This document shows, in pieces, positions 8,074 through 16,941 of a DNA stretch of 64,000 nt. The stretch comes from Paeniglutamicibacter antarcticus_C (GTDB lineage Bacteria; Actinomycetota; Actinomycetes; Actinomycetales; Micrococcaceae): assembly GCF_039544305.1 (NCBI RefSeq), contig NZ_BAABLK010000037.1, positions 124,001 through 188,000 on the forward strand. The letters are read 5' to 3'. A model generated the notes under the pieces. That model searched no databases, was not told the DNA's origin, and worked only from the letters and a program-made list of their open reading frames with translations. Numbering within the stretch: the first letter of the stretch is position 1; each line of letters starts with the position of its first letter. The translations under genes were made by a program, and so were the position numbers.

Positions 8074-9492
8074 ATGAACCCCGCAACGAACAACCCACGC
8101 ACCCATGTCCAAGACCCGACGTCCTCGCTGGCGGCGGCCTCCACCACGCCTTTCTGGCTCGATGACCCCAGTCGGCCAGAGCCGCTGCCAGCCTTGGATG
8201 GCAAGGCCTCAACCGATCTTGCCATCGTCGGCGGCGGATACTCGGGGCTCTGGACCGCAGTGCTGGCCAAGGAACGCGAGCCGGCTCGGCGGGTCACGCT
8301 GCTCGAAGGCGGCCGGATCGGTTGGGCAGCCTCCGGGCGCAACGGCGGTTTCTGCGATGCCAGCCTGACCCACGGAGAATCCAACGGTGAGCAGCACCTA
8401 CCCAAGGAAAACGAACAACTGACCCGGCTTGGACTGGCGAACCTCGAGGAGATCGAGGAAACCATCAAACGGTACTCGATGGACTGCCAGTTCGAGCGCA
8501 CCGGCGAAATGAACGTTGCCACTGAGGACTACCAGGTTCCCGAACTGGCAGCCGGCCACAACCCGGACATCGGGGATTACTTCCTTGATCAAGCCGAACT
8601 GGCCGAACTGGTGAAATCCCCGACCTACAAGGGCGGACTGTGGCGAAAGCGCGCCACCGCACTGCTGCACCCGGCCAAGCTCGCCTGGGAACTCCAGCGC
8701 GTAGCGCTGGAACTGGGAGTCGAGATCCATGAAAATACCCCGGTCCGCAAACTTGGACGGCGGGACGGGAAAATGGTGCTCACCACCGACGCCGGAGAGC
8801 TTCTCGCGGCCAAGGTGGCCCTGGGAACCAACGCTTTCCCCTCCTTGCTTAAGCGCATGCGCCTGCACACCGTTCCGGTCTATGACTACACACTGATGAC
8901 TGAACCCCTCACCGATGAGCAGATGCGCTCCATCGGATGGGACGATCGATTCGGTCTGGCGGACAGCGCCAACCGCTTCCACTACTACCGGCTATCGGCA
9001 GACAACCGGATCCTGTGGGGCGGGTGGGACGCCATCTACCACTACGGACGCTCGCTGAACGCCGAGCACGACCAACGCCCCGAATCCTTCGAGACCTTGG
9101 CCCGGCAGTTCCACGAAACGTTCCCGCAGCTCGGCCACGTGCGTTTCACCCACAAGTGGGGCGGGGCGATCGACACCTGCACCCGCTTCTTCCCGTTCTT
9201 CACCACTGCATACTCCGGACAAGTGGCCTACACGGCCGGTTTCACCGGCCTGGGAGTTGGCGCCACCCGCTTCGCCGCGAACGTGATGCTGGATTTGCTC
9301 TCGGGTAAAAAAACCGAACGCACCGAGTTGGAGATGGTCAAGAAGTTGCCGTTGCCCTTCCCACCCGAACCTTTCGCGTGGATCGGCGTCAAGGCAACAA
9401 CAGCAGCCATGATCAAGGCCGACGAAAACGAGGGCAAGCGCGGTCCACTGCTCAAAGCACTTGACGCCGTGGGAATGGGATTCGACTCGTGA
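8074..9492 (+). CDS. FAD-dependent amine oxidoreductase (PuuB / DAO family)
   Basis: The 472-residue protein has the FAD Rossmann motif AIVGGGYSGLWTA at about residue 51, followed by a GRNGGF segment, both typical of the DAO family that includes gamma-glutamylputrescine oxidase PuuB. It would oxidise a primary or secondary amine to an aldehyde with release of ammonia or amine, feeding the aldehyde dehydrogenase two genes later. No glutamate-putrescine ligase (PuuA) gene is in the window, so the substrate may not be gamma-glutamylputrescine. AAAGGAAAAA precedes the chosen ATG; an upstream extension would read through potC in another frame. Confidence 0.83.
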   Translation: MNPATNNPRTHVQDPTSSLAAASTTPFWLDDPSRPEPLPALDGKASTDLAIVGGGYSGLWTAVLAKEREPARRVTLLEGGRIGWAASGRNGGFCDASLTHGESNGEQHLPKENEQLTRLGLANLEEIEETIKRYSMDCQFERTGEMNVATEDYQVPELAAGHNPDIGDYFLDQAELAELVKSPTYKGGLWRKRATALLHPAKLAWELQRVALELGVEIHENTPVRKLGRRDGKMVLTTDAGELLAAKVALGTNAFPSLLKRMRLHTVPVYDYTLMTEPLTDEQMRSIGWDDRFGLADSANRFHYYRLSADNRILWGGWDAIYHYGRSLNAEHDQRPESFETLARQFHETFPQLGHVRFTHKWGGAIDTCTRFFPFFTTAYSGQVAYTAGFTGLGVGATRFAANVMLDLLSGKKTERTELEMVKKLPLPFPPEPFAWIGVKATTAAMIKADENEGKRGPLLKALDAVGMGFDS

Positions 9493-9926
9493 AGAATCCA
9501 GAAACAGTCGAAGCCACCGACCAATACGTCGATTTGGGTGAGGGGCATCGGATTGATGTTGCAGCACTTCACGTGGCTCATGGTTCGGTGCCTGCGGAAC
9601 AGGACGGCGGCAATGCTCCCAGCACCGGGTTCGCTGCTTTGGGGGTCCTGGCGGGGACCGAGTTCGGTGTGTGGGAAATGAGCACCGGAACGATGTTCGA
9701 TGTGGAGGCCGAAGAGATCTTTGTTGTCACTGCAGGCCGCGGATCGGTGGTTATCGAGCCATTTGGCGACATACCGGAACAACGCATTGAACTATTCCCC
9801 GGAGCGCTGATGCGCTTGAGTGAGGGAATGGAAACAACCTGGACGGCGACCGAAACACTGCGCAAGGTCTATTTCACGCCTGCCACCCCCGAAGCTGACA
9901 CAGCACACGAGAGGAACAACGAATGA
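9489..9926 (+). CDS. Small cupin protein (cupin_3 / DUF861-like)
   Basis: The 145-residue protein is a single cupin fold. The visible core includes GVWEMSTGTMFD, AEEIFVVTAGRGSVVIE (cupin motif 1-like) and FPGALMRLSEG (motif 2-like). Family members often sit beside amine-oxidase genes, but the activity is unknown. The GTG start overlaps the oxidoreductase stop and its stop overlaps the dehydrogenase start, so it is translationally locked into the operon. Confidence 0.75.
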   Translation: MKNPETVEATDQYVDLGEGHRIDVAALHVAHGSVPAEQDGGNAPSTGFAALGVLAGTEFGVWEMSTGTMFDVEAEEIFVVTAGRGSVVIEPFGDIPEQRIELFPGALMRLSEGMETTWTATETLRKVYFTPATPEADTAHERNNE

Positions 9927-11407
9927 ACGAGAACAGCCACGGACACCAGTACATTGACGGCGTGTACCGGGTCGGCGCAGGAGGCACCTTCCCACACGTG
10001 AATCCTGCCACCGGGAAAGAAGCCGAGAGCATTGATTATGCCAGTGTCGAAGATGTGGATGACGCGGTTCAGGCTGCTGCCGCGGCTTTCCCCGCATGGG
10101 CGAAACTCACCCCAGGAGAACGCTCGGAACACATGCTGAAGTTCGCTGCCGTCTTGAGCCTCAACGCGGATAGGTTGGCTGAGCTGGAAACGGCCCAAAC
10201 GGGCAAGACCACGCGCATGTCCAACGAATTCGACGTTCCGGGAACCATCGACAACGTGAACTTCTTTGCCGGGGCTGCCCGCCAGCTCCAAGGACTGGCG
10301 GCGGGCGACTATGCGGGAAATTCGACCTCGATGATACGTCGGGAACCCCTTGGCGTCATCGGTTCCATTGCGCCCTGGAACTATCCGTTGCAAATGGCGG
10401 CGTGGAAGATCCTGCCGGCCATCGCCGCCGGAAACACTATTGTCCTCAAGCCCAGCGAGTTGACCCCCGGAACTTCCTTGCTCTTCGCCGAATTTGCCGC
10501 CGAAGCGGGGATTCCTAAGGGTGTCATCAACGTGGTGGTCGGTTCCGGACGCGAGGTAGGCGAGGCATTGGTCAAGCACCCATTGGTCAAGATGAGTTCC
10601 TTCACCGGTTCCACCGCGGTTGGACGCCGAATCATGGAGATGGCCTCGGAAACCGGCAAGCGGGTCCACCTGGAACTCGGTGGCAAGGCGCCCCTGGTGG
10701 TGTTCAAGGACGCGGATGTGGAGGCGGCGGCCCACGGAGCCGTCGCCGGGTCCACGATCAACGCGGGGCAGGACTGTACGGCCGCGACTCGGGCGTATGT
10801 GCATTCATCGCTTTTTGAGATATTCACGGCACGGGTGGCGGAGCTGATGGAATCCATGGTGGTGGGGGACCCGCTGGACGAAGACACCGACATGGGATCT
10901 TTGATCTCCGAAGCCCATCGTTCCAAGGTTGCTTCCATGGTGCAGGGAGCAGTGGATGCCGGAGCCACCATCGTTGCCGGAGGCTGCGCGCCGGAGCTGC
11001 CCGGCTACTTTTACCGTCCGACGTTGATCATCGGTGCTGAGCAGGACAGTGAAATCGTCCAGGACGAGGTCTTTGGCCCGGTGCTGGTGGCACTACCCTT
11101 TGAGACCGAGGACGAGGCCATTGCCTTGGCGAATGATTCCGCCTTCGGTTTGGCGGCTTCCGCCTGGACCAAGGACGTGAACCTGGCGATGCGCGCAGCG
11201 GCAGAGATCGAAGCCGGATGCGTGTGGATCAACGAGCACATTCCGATGGCTTCTGAGATGCCTCATGGTGGATACAAGTCCTCCGGGTTCGGCAAGGACA
11301 TGAGTACGTACTCCTTTGAGGACTACACCAACGTCAAGCATGTGCTGCTGTCCCATGACACCAGCGCGCACAAGGAATGGCAAAACACCGTTTTCAGGCA
11401 GCGGTAG
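9923..11407 (+). CDS. Aminobutyraldehyde-type aldehyde dehydrogenase
   Basis: An intact 494-residue NAD(P)-dependent aldehyde dehydrogenase. The landmarks are SIAPWNYPLQMAAWK (cofactor site), FTGSTAVGRRI, the general base in LELGGK and the catalytic Cys in GQDCTAATR, followed by PHGGYKSSGFGKDMS. It should oxidise the aminoaldehyde from the amine oxidoreductase, for example 4-aminobutanal to GABA. It is the intact paralogue of the pseudogene at 16942-18396. It starts on an ATGA overlap and ends 12 bases before a strong hairpin, so it closes the operon. Confidence 0.9.
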   Translation: MNENSHGHQYIDGVYRVGAGGTFPHVNPATGKEAESIDYASVEDVDDAVQAAAAAFPAWAKLTPGERSEHMLKFAAVLSLNADRLAELETAQTGKTTRMSNEFDVPGTIDNVNFFAGAARQLQGLAAGDYAGNSTSMIRREPLGVIGSIAPWNYPLQMAAWKILPAIAAGNTIVLKPSELTPGTSLLFAEFAAEAGIPKGVINVVVGSGREVGEALVKHPLVKMSSFTGSTAVGRRIMEMASETGKRVHLELGGKAPLVVFKDADVEAAAHGAVAGSTINAGQDCTAATRAYVHSSLFEIFTARVAELMESMVVGDPLDEDTDMGSLISEAHRSKVASMVQGAVDAGATIVAGGCAPELPGYFYRPTLIIGAEQDSEIVQDEVFGPVLVALPFETEDEAIALANDSAFGLAASAWTKDVNLAMRAAAEIEAGCVWINEHIPMASEMPHGGYKSSGFGKDMSTYSFEDYTNVKHVLLSHDTSAHKEWQNTVFRQR

Positions 11408-11418
11408 CGGCATACAAA

Positions 11419-11469
11419 TGAAGGAGGGCGTGGGTAGCGGCGATTGCCGCATACCCACGCCCTCCTTCA
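11419..11469. terminator. Strong bidirectional terminator hairpin
   Basis: An 18-bp perfect stem (11419-11436 with 11452-11469) is extended by a 5-bp inner stem GCGGC/GCCGC around a GATT tetraloop, with one bulged A. It lies between the convergent dehydrogenase and heliorhodopsin genes and can stop transcription from both sides. Confidence 0.85.
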
Positions 11470-11530
11470 CGTAAACATCTTTTGGTTTCGCCAGTAACGT
11501 CACACACCGCACACGGGAAGCCAGAAAACC

Positions 11531-12343
11531 CTAGACGAACAGTGAACCGGCGAAGATCTGCCACGCAAGGGCTGACTTGGCCACCAGGCTGAGCACCAGG
11601 TAGACCTTCTCCCCGTACGCGTAGTTCTTCCAAGGTCCGATGCCGCGGTACTGCAACCACTGGTTTACCCCGAAGCTGGAGAAGAAGACCGCAAGTGAAA
11701 TGACGATGCCGTACACGAAGCCCGGTATCGCTCCGTCGGTTGCCTGCGTCGCGCCGATGAGGTTCACCAGGATCACGATCCACGGAGCCAGTCCCACCAG
11801 GGTGCCGAACCAAAACGGCAACATGGTGGTGCGCGCCCGACCCGGCGGGTTCATCAATTCCTGGAGCCAGCCGAAGAGGATCATGGCGACATTGCCGCCG
11901 ATGATCAAGATGACCGTAGCAAGCCCGGTGAGGCCGTTGTAGAAGCCGATCAGCACGATCATGATCGTGGCGCTGAAGGAGTATTCGATCCAGCGAAAAC
12001 GGTTGATACCGCTGCGCAGGCCGTTCTCGTAGCGGCCTCGCATCAGAGTTCCGGTCAGGCCGTGGTCCAAGGCGGCGAGGATCAGGAATGCGGCGATCGC
12101 CCACCCGATCCGCACGTCGAAAAAAGCCTCCGGCGCAGGTGCCGGGGCTCCGGGAGGTCCTTGCTGGAACGACGTTGTCACCGTGATCGCGAAGTCGGTG
12201 GCCAGAACCAGCACGGCGATCGCTTGGGCCAGGTGCAAGATGGTCAGGGCGATATTCCATCGCCGCAGACCAGTCAGGGCTTTCGAGTCCACGCCGGGAG
12301 CGTGCACCTCATCGGTGGTGGCGTTGGCATGTTTCGGGCTCAT
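11531..12343 (-). CDS. Heliorhodopsin
   Basis: The 270-residue protein has seven hydrophobic segments and the hallmarks of heliorhodopsins, light-sensing retinal proteins of inverted topology unrelated in sequence to proton pumps. RWIEYSFSATIM in the third segment carries the counterion Glu120, and VAKSALAWQIF in the seventh carries the retinal-binding Lys256. His37 in segment 1 and His94 in segment 2 match the two conserved histidines. Spacings agree with heliorhodopsin 48C12 (E107, K241, H23, H80, recalled from the literature). Retinal synthesis genes are not in the window. Transcribed alone, convergent with the polyamine operon. The function of the family is still unsettled. Confidence 0.93.
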   Translation of the reverse strand: MSPKHANATTDEVHAPGVDSKALTGLRRWNIALTILHLAQAIAVLVLATDFAITVTTSFQQGPPGAPAPAPEAFFDVRIGWAIAAFLILAALDHGLTGTLMRGRYENGLRSGINRFRWIEYSFSATIMIVLIGFYNGLTGLATVILIIGGNVAMILFGWLQELMNPPGRARTTMLPFWFGTLVGLAPWIVILVNLIGATQATDGAIPGFVYGIVISLAVFFSSFGVNQWLQYRGIGPWKNYAYGEKVYLVLSLVAKSALAWQIFAGSLFV

Positions 12344-13176
12344 TGTGATCCCCTGGAGCGGCTGAGGTGCGAGCCTCGTTGAGCTGTCATAGAGACGACC
12401 TTACGCGCAAACTTCGGATCCAAGGCCCCCCCATGAAGGCGAATCGCCGCCTCAGGTCGCAAAGACTGCCATCCCTATGGAAACCGCTGGCCATCAACGT
12501 CAATATCCGTGGTTGGTTCATGGCCAAGATCTTGGTGTTCCGGTTTGCCCGTTGGTTTTCGTGCATTGGAATTCCGGACGGAAAATGTGTACGTGGGCGA
12601 TTCAGCCAAGCCCCCGTAGGAACCCTTTGGCAGTGAGGTCCATCTGACCTCGTGGGACCGATGCAGGCGGTTGCGGCTTCAGCCCGGAACATCCTTATCG
12701 CCTACTGCGTCATGGTGGTTCAGCAGAAAAATACCGTTGTTGATCAAGCCCTCTGCTTTTTCTTCTCGGTGGTATGGGTAGTTTTGGACGTCGACCTGTT
12801 CAACGTGCCAAGGAAGGCTGGCCGAGCCCATGGCGCCAAATCGCGTCTAATACGTGGGTTACCTCAATTGATGGAACGCAAAGATGCTGTTCGGCCTGCG
12901 CCAGCTGGGTAGGTGCACGTGTATGTATTGGTGTCTGCCTAAACCCTCCGGCCCGTGTCCGAGATGAGCCACGTGCTGCGTTCCGTGCTTTGTGGCATCA
13001 GCCAACGGGCTCCTCGATGGATGCACGTTTTGCCTGCCCCAAGCCGAGACAACGAAAACTAAGGAGCTCGACCAAGAATCCCGGTCGAGCTCCTTGCCTG
13101 TTTCACGGCCACCTTCAACATCCCGCTGGCTCCCCAAAGACTGTCAGATGATCGCAACGAACGGTGAAGCCTTGAG
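12344..13176. other. 833-bp intergenic region between heliorhodopsin and the APC permease
   Basis: No convincing gene is seen. Short open frames here lack family features and plausible ribosome sites. The heliorhodopsin promoter should lie in the first 150 bases, and a terminator hairpin for the permease gene is at 13061-13095. The remainder shows nothing I recognise. Confidence 0.6.
13061..13095 (-). terminator. Intrinsic terminator of the APC permease gene
   Basis: AAGGAGCTCGACC (13061-13073) pairs perfectly with GGTCGAGCTCCTT (13083-13095). Read on the minus strand the 13-bp stem is followed by AGTTTTCGTT, the U-rich tract expected after a permease transcript ending at 13177. Confidence 0.75.
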
Positions 13177-14562
13177 CTAGCGGACGTGGACGGCCGTTTT
13201 TTCCTCGTCAGCCTCATCGGTCACGAGCTCGTCCTGCCTGTAGGGATCCATCTCGGGCGGACGACGACTGAACATCTTGGTGATGTAGGCCAGCCATGCA
13301 ACACCGAGCGTCAGCCATACCAGACCGATGACGAAGGTGGTCGGCGAAAGTGAGGTCCATAGCCACAGTGTGAGGGCGAAGCCGATGGCTGGAACCGCGC
13401 CATGGCGGATCATTGTTGACATCCCGCGCTGTCCCTTATCGATCAAGAAGTGCTTGATGGTGGCCAAGTTGACAATGGAGAAGGCAAAGAGTGCGCCGAA
13501 GCTGATCATCGAGGAAAGCTGCTCGAGATCAATCCAAATCGCGGTCAACCCAATGGCCCCAACGATGACGATGCCTGTCACGGGGGTCCGGTACTTCCGG
13601 TGCAACTGGCCAAACGCCTTCTGTGGCAGGACATTGTCCCTGCCCATGGAGTACAGGATCCTCGAGACACTGGCCTGCGACGTCATCGCCGAGGCGAACG
13701 AACCGGCCACGTAGGCTGCAACGAAGAACGCACCCAGGAATGCGCCACCGGCGTGCTGCATGACCTGTATGGCGGCCGCATCCGGATCTTGGAAGTCCTG
13801 CCAATTGGGGAAGACAATCGCGGCCAGGTATGCCGTGCCGGTGAAGATGACGCCACCGCAGATGGTCACCAGCAAAATGGCGCGCGGTACGTCTTTCCGA
13901 GGATGGCGGGCCTCCTCGGAGAGGGTCGACACCGCGTCGAATCCCAGGAACGCGAGGCAAAGGATCGCGGAACCAGCAAAGACCTTCGAGGCGTCCAGGT
14001 CCTCGCTCATCAGCGGTGCCAGGAGGGAAGGTGCTTCGCCGGCCGCCAGGGATTTGAGGGATAGAGCCAGGAAACAAACCAAGAATACGACCTGCACCCC
14101 GATCAATGCGGCATTGGCCTTCACCAGCAACTTGATGCCGAGGATATTGAGAGCCGTGGATAGTGCCAGCACGGCAATGATGAAGACAGCGGCCGGGATG
14201 GAAGGGAAGGAGGCATGCAGGTAGATCGCAATGACCAAGGCATCGAGCATGGGCAGCAGGACGTAGTCGAGCATCAACCCCCAACCGGTCAGGAAGCCCA
14301 CGTGGCCACCGAAGGCGGACCGTGAGTAGGCGTAGGCGGAACCGGCCCGGGGAATTTCCCTGGACATTTGCCCGTAGCTGTACGCGGTGAAGAGCATGGC
14401 CAGAGTGGTGACGACATAGGCGGCGGGAAGGTGGCCCTCGGTCATGGTGGTGACGATGCCAAAGGTGTCGAACACCGCCAAAGGCACCATGTAGGCCAGT
14501 CCAAAGAGTACTAGTCCGCTCAGGCCAACGACTCTGCGAAGGCTGGGGGTTGTCTGGGTCAT
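13177..14562 (-). CDS. APC-family amino acid/polyamine permease (PuuP-like)
   Basis: This 461-residue inner-membrane transporter has about twelve hydrophobic segments. Its start, VVGLSGLVLFGLAYMVPLAV, and the segment EIPRAGSAYAYSR are typical of the APC superfamily, close to putrescine importer PuuP. The ATG at 14562 is preferred over a TTG at 14613 because GAAAGTAGAG lies just upstream and the family starts there. It is divergent from an Lrp/AsnC regulator and near an aminotransferase of the putrescine type, so it probably imports an amine for that pathway. Substrate is inferred from context. Confidence 0.83.
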   Translation of the reverse strand: MTQTTPSLRRVVGLSGLVLFGLAYMVPLAVFDTFGIVTTMTEGHLPAAYVVTTLAMLFTAYSYGQMSREIPRAGSAYAYSRSAFGGHVGFLTGWGLMLDYVLLPMLDALVIAIYLHASFPSIPAAVFIIAVLALSTALNILGIKLLVKANAALIGVQVVFLVCFLALSLKSLAAGEAPSLLAPLMSEDLDASKVFAGSAILCLAFLGFDAVSTLSEEARHPRKDVPRAILLVTICGGVIFTGTAYLAAIVFPNWQDFQDPDAAAIQVMQHAGGAFLGAFFVAAYVAGSFASAMTSQASVSRILYSMGRDNVLPQKAFGQLHRKYRTPVTGIVIVGAIGLTAIWIDLEQLSSMISFGALFAFSIVNLATIKHFLIDKGQRGMSTMIRHGAVPAIGFALTLWLWTSLSPTTFVIGLVWLTLGVAWLAYITKMFSRRPPEMDPYRQDELVTDEADEEKTAVHVR

Positions 14563-14935
14563 CGACGCTCTACTTTCACCGGAGGGTTCGTCGGTTCCGG
14601 CCAGAATCTGCAAAGAACGCGCTGGCCGTCACTCCACCGAACAAGTACCGGAGTTTGAAATCCGTTGTCCAAAGAAACATATTCGATCAAATATGACCTA
14701 GATCACCGATTAAGACAAGACTTTCAAAGTATTCTGTTGCTTTTGTCTTCTTTTTCGCAAAATCGTCTGGTGCATTTGGGCTCCACGCGGTGAACCGATG
14801 CCGCCTGCGATTATGGTTGCGCCTGTGTATGGCTGGGGGTGCCACTGCACTCTTGTGTCGCCCGGAGACCTGAGCGAAATGCTAACCTCAACGCGAGGGG
14901 CCATCCTGCGGCCCCACGACCACCAAGGAGTCCCC
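14563..14935. promoter_or_regulatory. Divergent control region of the APC permease and Lrp/AsnC genes
   Basis: A 373-bp stretch without a gene, AT-rich in its middle (about 14660-14765). It must hold both promoters and contains the inverted repeat at 14678-14695. No leader peptide or riboswitch could be recognised. Confidence 0.55.
14678..14695. promoter_or_regulatory. Inverted repeat, candidate Lrp/AsnC operator
   Basis: CATATTCGATCAAATATG is an 18-bp near-perfect palindrome (8 of 9 base pairs). It lies in the divergent region about 115 bases before the permease start. Binding by the adjacent Lrp/AsnC regulator is inferred from position. Confidence 0.45.
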
Positions 14936-15400
14936 ATGGAGCACAGGGTTGCAGACCTCGATGAAGTGTCGCTCAAGATCATCGCCCAATTGCAGGAAGA
15001 CGGGCGGCGCTCGTACTCGGCCATCGCTGAATCCGTCGGTCTCTCCGATGCCGCGGTGCGCCTAAGGATCAAGCGACTGGTCGACTCCGGCGTCGTCCAG
15101 GTTGTCGCTGTGACGGACCCGCTGCAGCTGGGCTTCGCCCGCCAGGCGATGCTGGGGATTCGGGTTCACCGCAACGCCCCCGGGGTCGCCGCATCACTCT
15201 CGGCGTTGAGCGAGGTGTCCTACCTGGTCCATACTGCCGGGGTTCACGACCTGCTGGCCGAGGTGGTCTGTGCCAGCGACGAGCAGCTCTACGACTGCCT
15301 GGAATCAATCCGGAACCTCGAGGATGTGGCGACCATCGAAACCTCCGTTTACCTCAAGTTGCACAGCAGCCGTTATGACTGGGGCGCCCCGGCCAAATAG
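14936..15400 (+). CDS. Lrp/AsnC-family transcriptional regulator
   Basis: A 154-residue regulator with the AsnC-type winged helix-turn-helix at residues 7-60 (LDEVSLKIIAQLQEDGRRSY, then LSDAAVRLRIKRL) and a RAM/ligand domain from about residue 65 to the end. The ATG at 14936 has an AAGGAG site seven bases upstream and begins right before the helix-turn-helix; an earlier start would add an unrelated tail. Family members sense small amines or amino acids. Divergent from the permease and upstream of the aminotransferase, it probably controls both. Confidence 0.87.
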   Translation: MEHRVADLDEVSLKIIAQLQEDGRRSYSAIAESVGLSDAAVRLRIKRLVDSGVVQVVAVTDPLQLGFARQAMLGIRVHRNAPGVAASLSALSEVSYLVHTAGVHDLLAEVVCASDEQLYDCLESIRNLEDVATIETSVYLKLHSSRYDWGAPAK

Positions 15401-15474
15401 ATTGAGCGAGCTCAACGAGGCCGTCCGCTATTTTCGGTTTTCGAAGTAAATCTATGAAATTGAGATGTAAAAGC

Positions 15475-15503
15475 TTGTCAATTATCAAGATATGTACGAT
15501 ATT
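15475..15503 (+). promoter_or_regulatory. Candidate promoter of the aminotransferase gene
   Basis: TTGTCA (15475-15480) matches the -35 consensus in five of six bases and is followed after 17 bp by GATATT (15498-15503), four of six for -10. The region is unusually AT-rich for this genome. Confidence 0.4.
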
Positions 15504-15550
15504 TATAAGTGAGAAGTGATGGATTCATCGGATTTAGGCGAAGGATGGCA

Positions 15551-16933
15551 ATGACACAGTTGGCCGGCAATCGAACCGCAGCGCAGACCAAGGCTGCAGC
15601 ACAGAAGCACTTGTGGATGCACTTCGTCCCGCAGCCCACCGAGGCCGAAAAGGTCCCACTGATGGTGCGCGGGGATGGCGCATACATCTATGACGACGAG
15701 GGCAATCGGTACCTGGATGGCCTAGCCGGGCTTTTCACGGTTCAGGTGGGCCACGGCCGCTCCGAGATCGCGCAGGCCATGGGCCGGCAGGCAGAGCAGC
15801 TCGCGTTCTTCCCGCTCTGGGGATACGCCAATGAGCCGGCCGCCGAACTTGCCGAACGACTTGCCGCGCTAGCCCCCGGGGACATCAACAAGGTCTTCTT
15901 CACCAATAGCGGTTCAGAGGCCGTTGAGTCGGCCTGGAAACTGGCCAAGCAGTACTTCAAGGCCATTGGCAAGCCCGGCAAGCACAAGGTGCTATCGCGA
16001 AACACCGCTTACCACGGCACCACACACGGCGCCTTGTCCATTACCGGGATCCCGGAAATCAAGGAGGACTTCGAGCCACTGGTGCCCTCCACCCACCGGA
16101 TTCCAAACACCAATTTCTACCGGGCGCCGGAACATGGCCAGAACGAGGAAGCATTCGGCGCCTGGGCCGCCCGCGAAATCGAACGCATGATCATGGCGGA
16201 GGGCCCCGACACGGTTGCCGCCGTCTTCCTTGAACCCGTACAGAACTCCGGAGGCTGCTTCCCGCCACCGCCAAACTACTTCCAGGCCGTGCGCGAGATC
16301 TGCGACCGCCACGACGTGTTGTTGGTTTCCGACGAAGTCATTTGTGGCTTCGGGCGTCTGGGCACCTACTTCGGAGCCGAAAAATTCGGCTTTATTCCTG
16401 ACATCATGACGTGCGCCAAGGGCCTGACCAGCGGGTACGCCCCCATGGGAGCGATGCTGGCCCGTGACAAGATCTTCGACGCGGTCTCTTCGGATGGTTC
16501 CTTCTTTAAGCACGGCTACACCTTCGGCGGGCATCCGGTGGCCGCCGCGGCAGCGCTGGCCAACCTGGATATCTTCGAGCGTGAGGGCCTGAACCAGAAC
16601 GTGCTGGACAACGAGGGTGCCTTCCGCTCCACGCTGGAAAAGCTCTTGGATCTTCCCATCGTCGGTGACGTGCGCGGCGACGGCTACTTTTACGGCATCG
16701 AACTGGTTAAGGACAAGGCAACGAAGGAGACCTTCACCGCCGAGGAAAGCTCACGTGTGCTCAAGGATTTCGTCTCCAAGCGGCTCTTCGCCGACGGGCT
16801 GTACTGCCGCGCCGATGACCGTGGCGAACCGGTGATCCAACTTTCCCCGCCCCTGATCATCGGAGGCAACGAATTCAATGAAATGGAACAGATCCTCCGT
16901 GGCGCCCTGACAGACGCCTGGACGAAGCTATAG
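15551..16933 (+). CDS. Class III aminotransferase, putrescine/omega-amino acid type (SpuC-like)
   Basis: The PLP enzyme has 460 residues. Visible are TNSGSEAVESAWKLAK (phosphate-binding loop), YHGTTHGALSITG, VSDEVICGFGRLG with the PLP-binding Asp, and the Schiff-base lysine in TCAKGLTSGYAPMGA. Such enzymes move the amino group of putrescine, other diamines or beta-alanine to pyruvate. GAAGGATG seven bases before the ATG at 15551 makes it the best start; ATG 15545 is also possible. The next gene, which would oxidise the product aminoaldehyde, is a pseudogene. Confidence 0.87.
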   Translation: MTQLAGNRTAAQTKAAAQKHLWMHFVPQPTEAEKVPLMVRGDGAYIYDDEGNRYLDGLAGLFTVQVGHGRSEIAQAMGRQAEQLAFFPLWGYANEPAAELAERLAALAPGDINKVFFTNSGSEAVESAWKLAKQYFKAIGKPGKHKVLSRNTAYHGTTHGALSITGIPEIKEDFEPLVPSTHRIPNTNFYRAPEHGQNEEAFGAWAAREIERMIMAEGPDTVAAVFLEPVQNSGGCFPPPPNYFQAVREICDRHDVLLVSDEVICGFGRLGTYFGAEKFGFIPDIMTCAKGLTSGYAPMGAMLARDKIFDAVSSDGSFFKHGYTFGGHPVAAAAALANLDIFEREGLNQNVLDNEGAFRSTLEKLLDLPIVGDVRGDGYFYGIELVKDKATKETFTAEESSRVLKDFVSKRLFADGLYCRADDRGEPVIQLSPPLIIGGNEFNEMEQILRGALTDAWTKL

Positions 16934-16941
16934 CGCGCGGC

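Noticed and set aside
12652..13151. Two short open frames between heliorhodopsin and APC permease
   Set aside because: No plausible ribosome sites, no family resemblance, odd Trp/Arg/Cys content; treated as non-coding.
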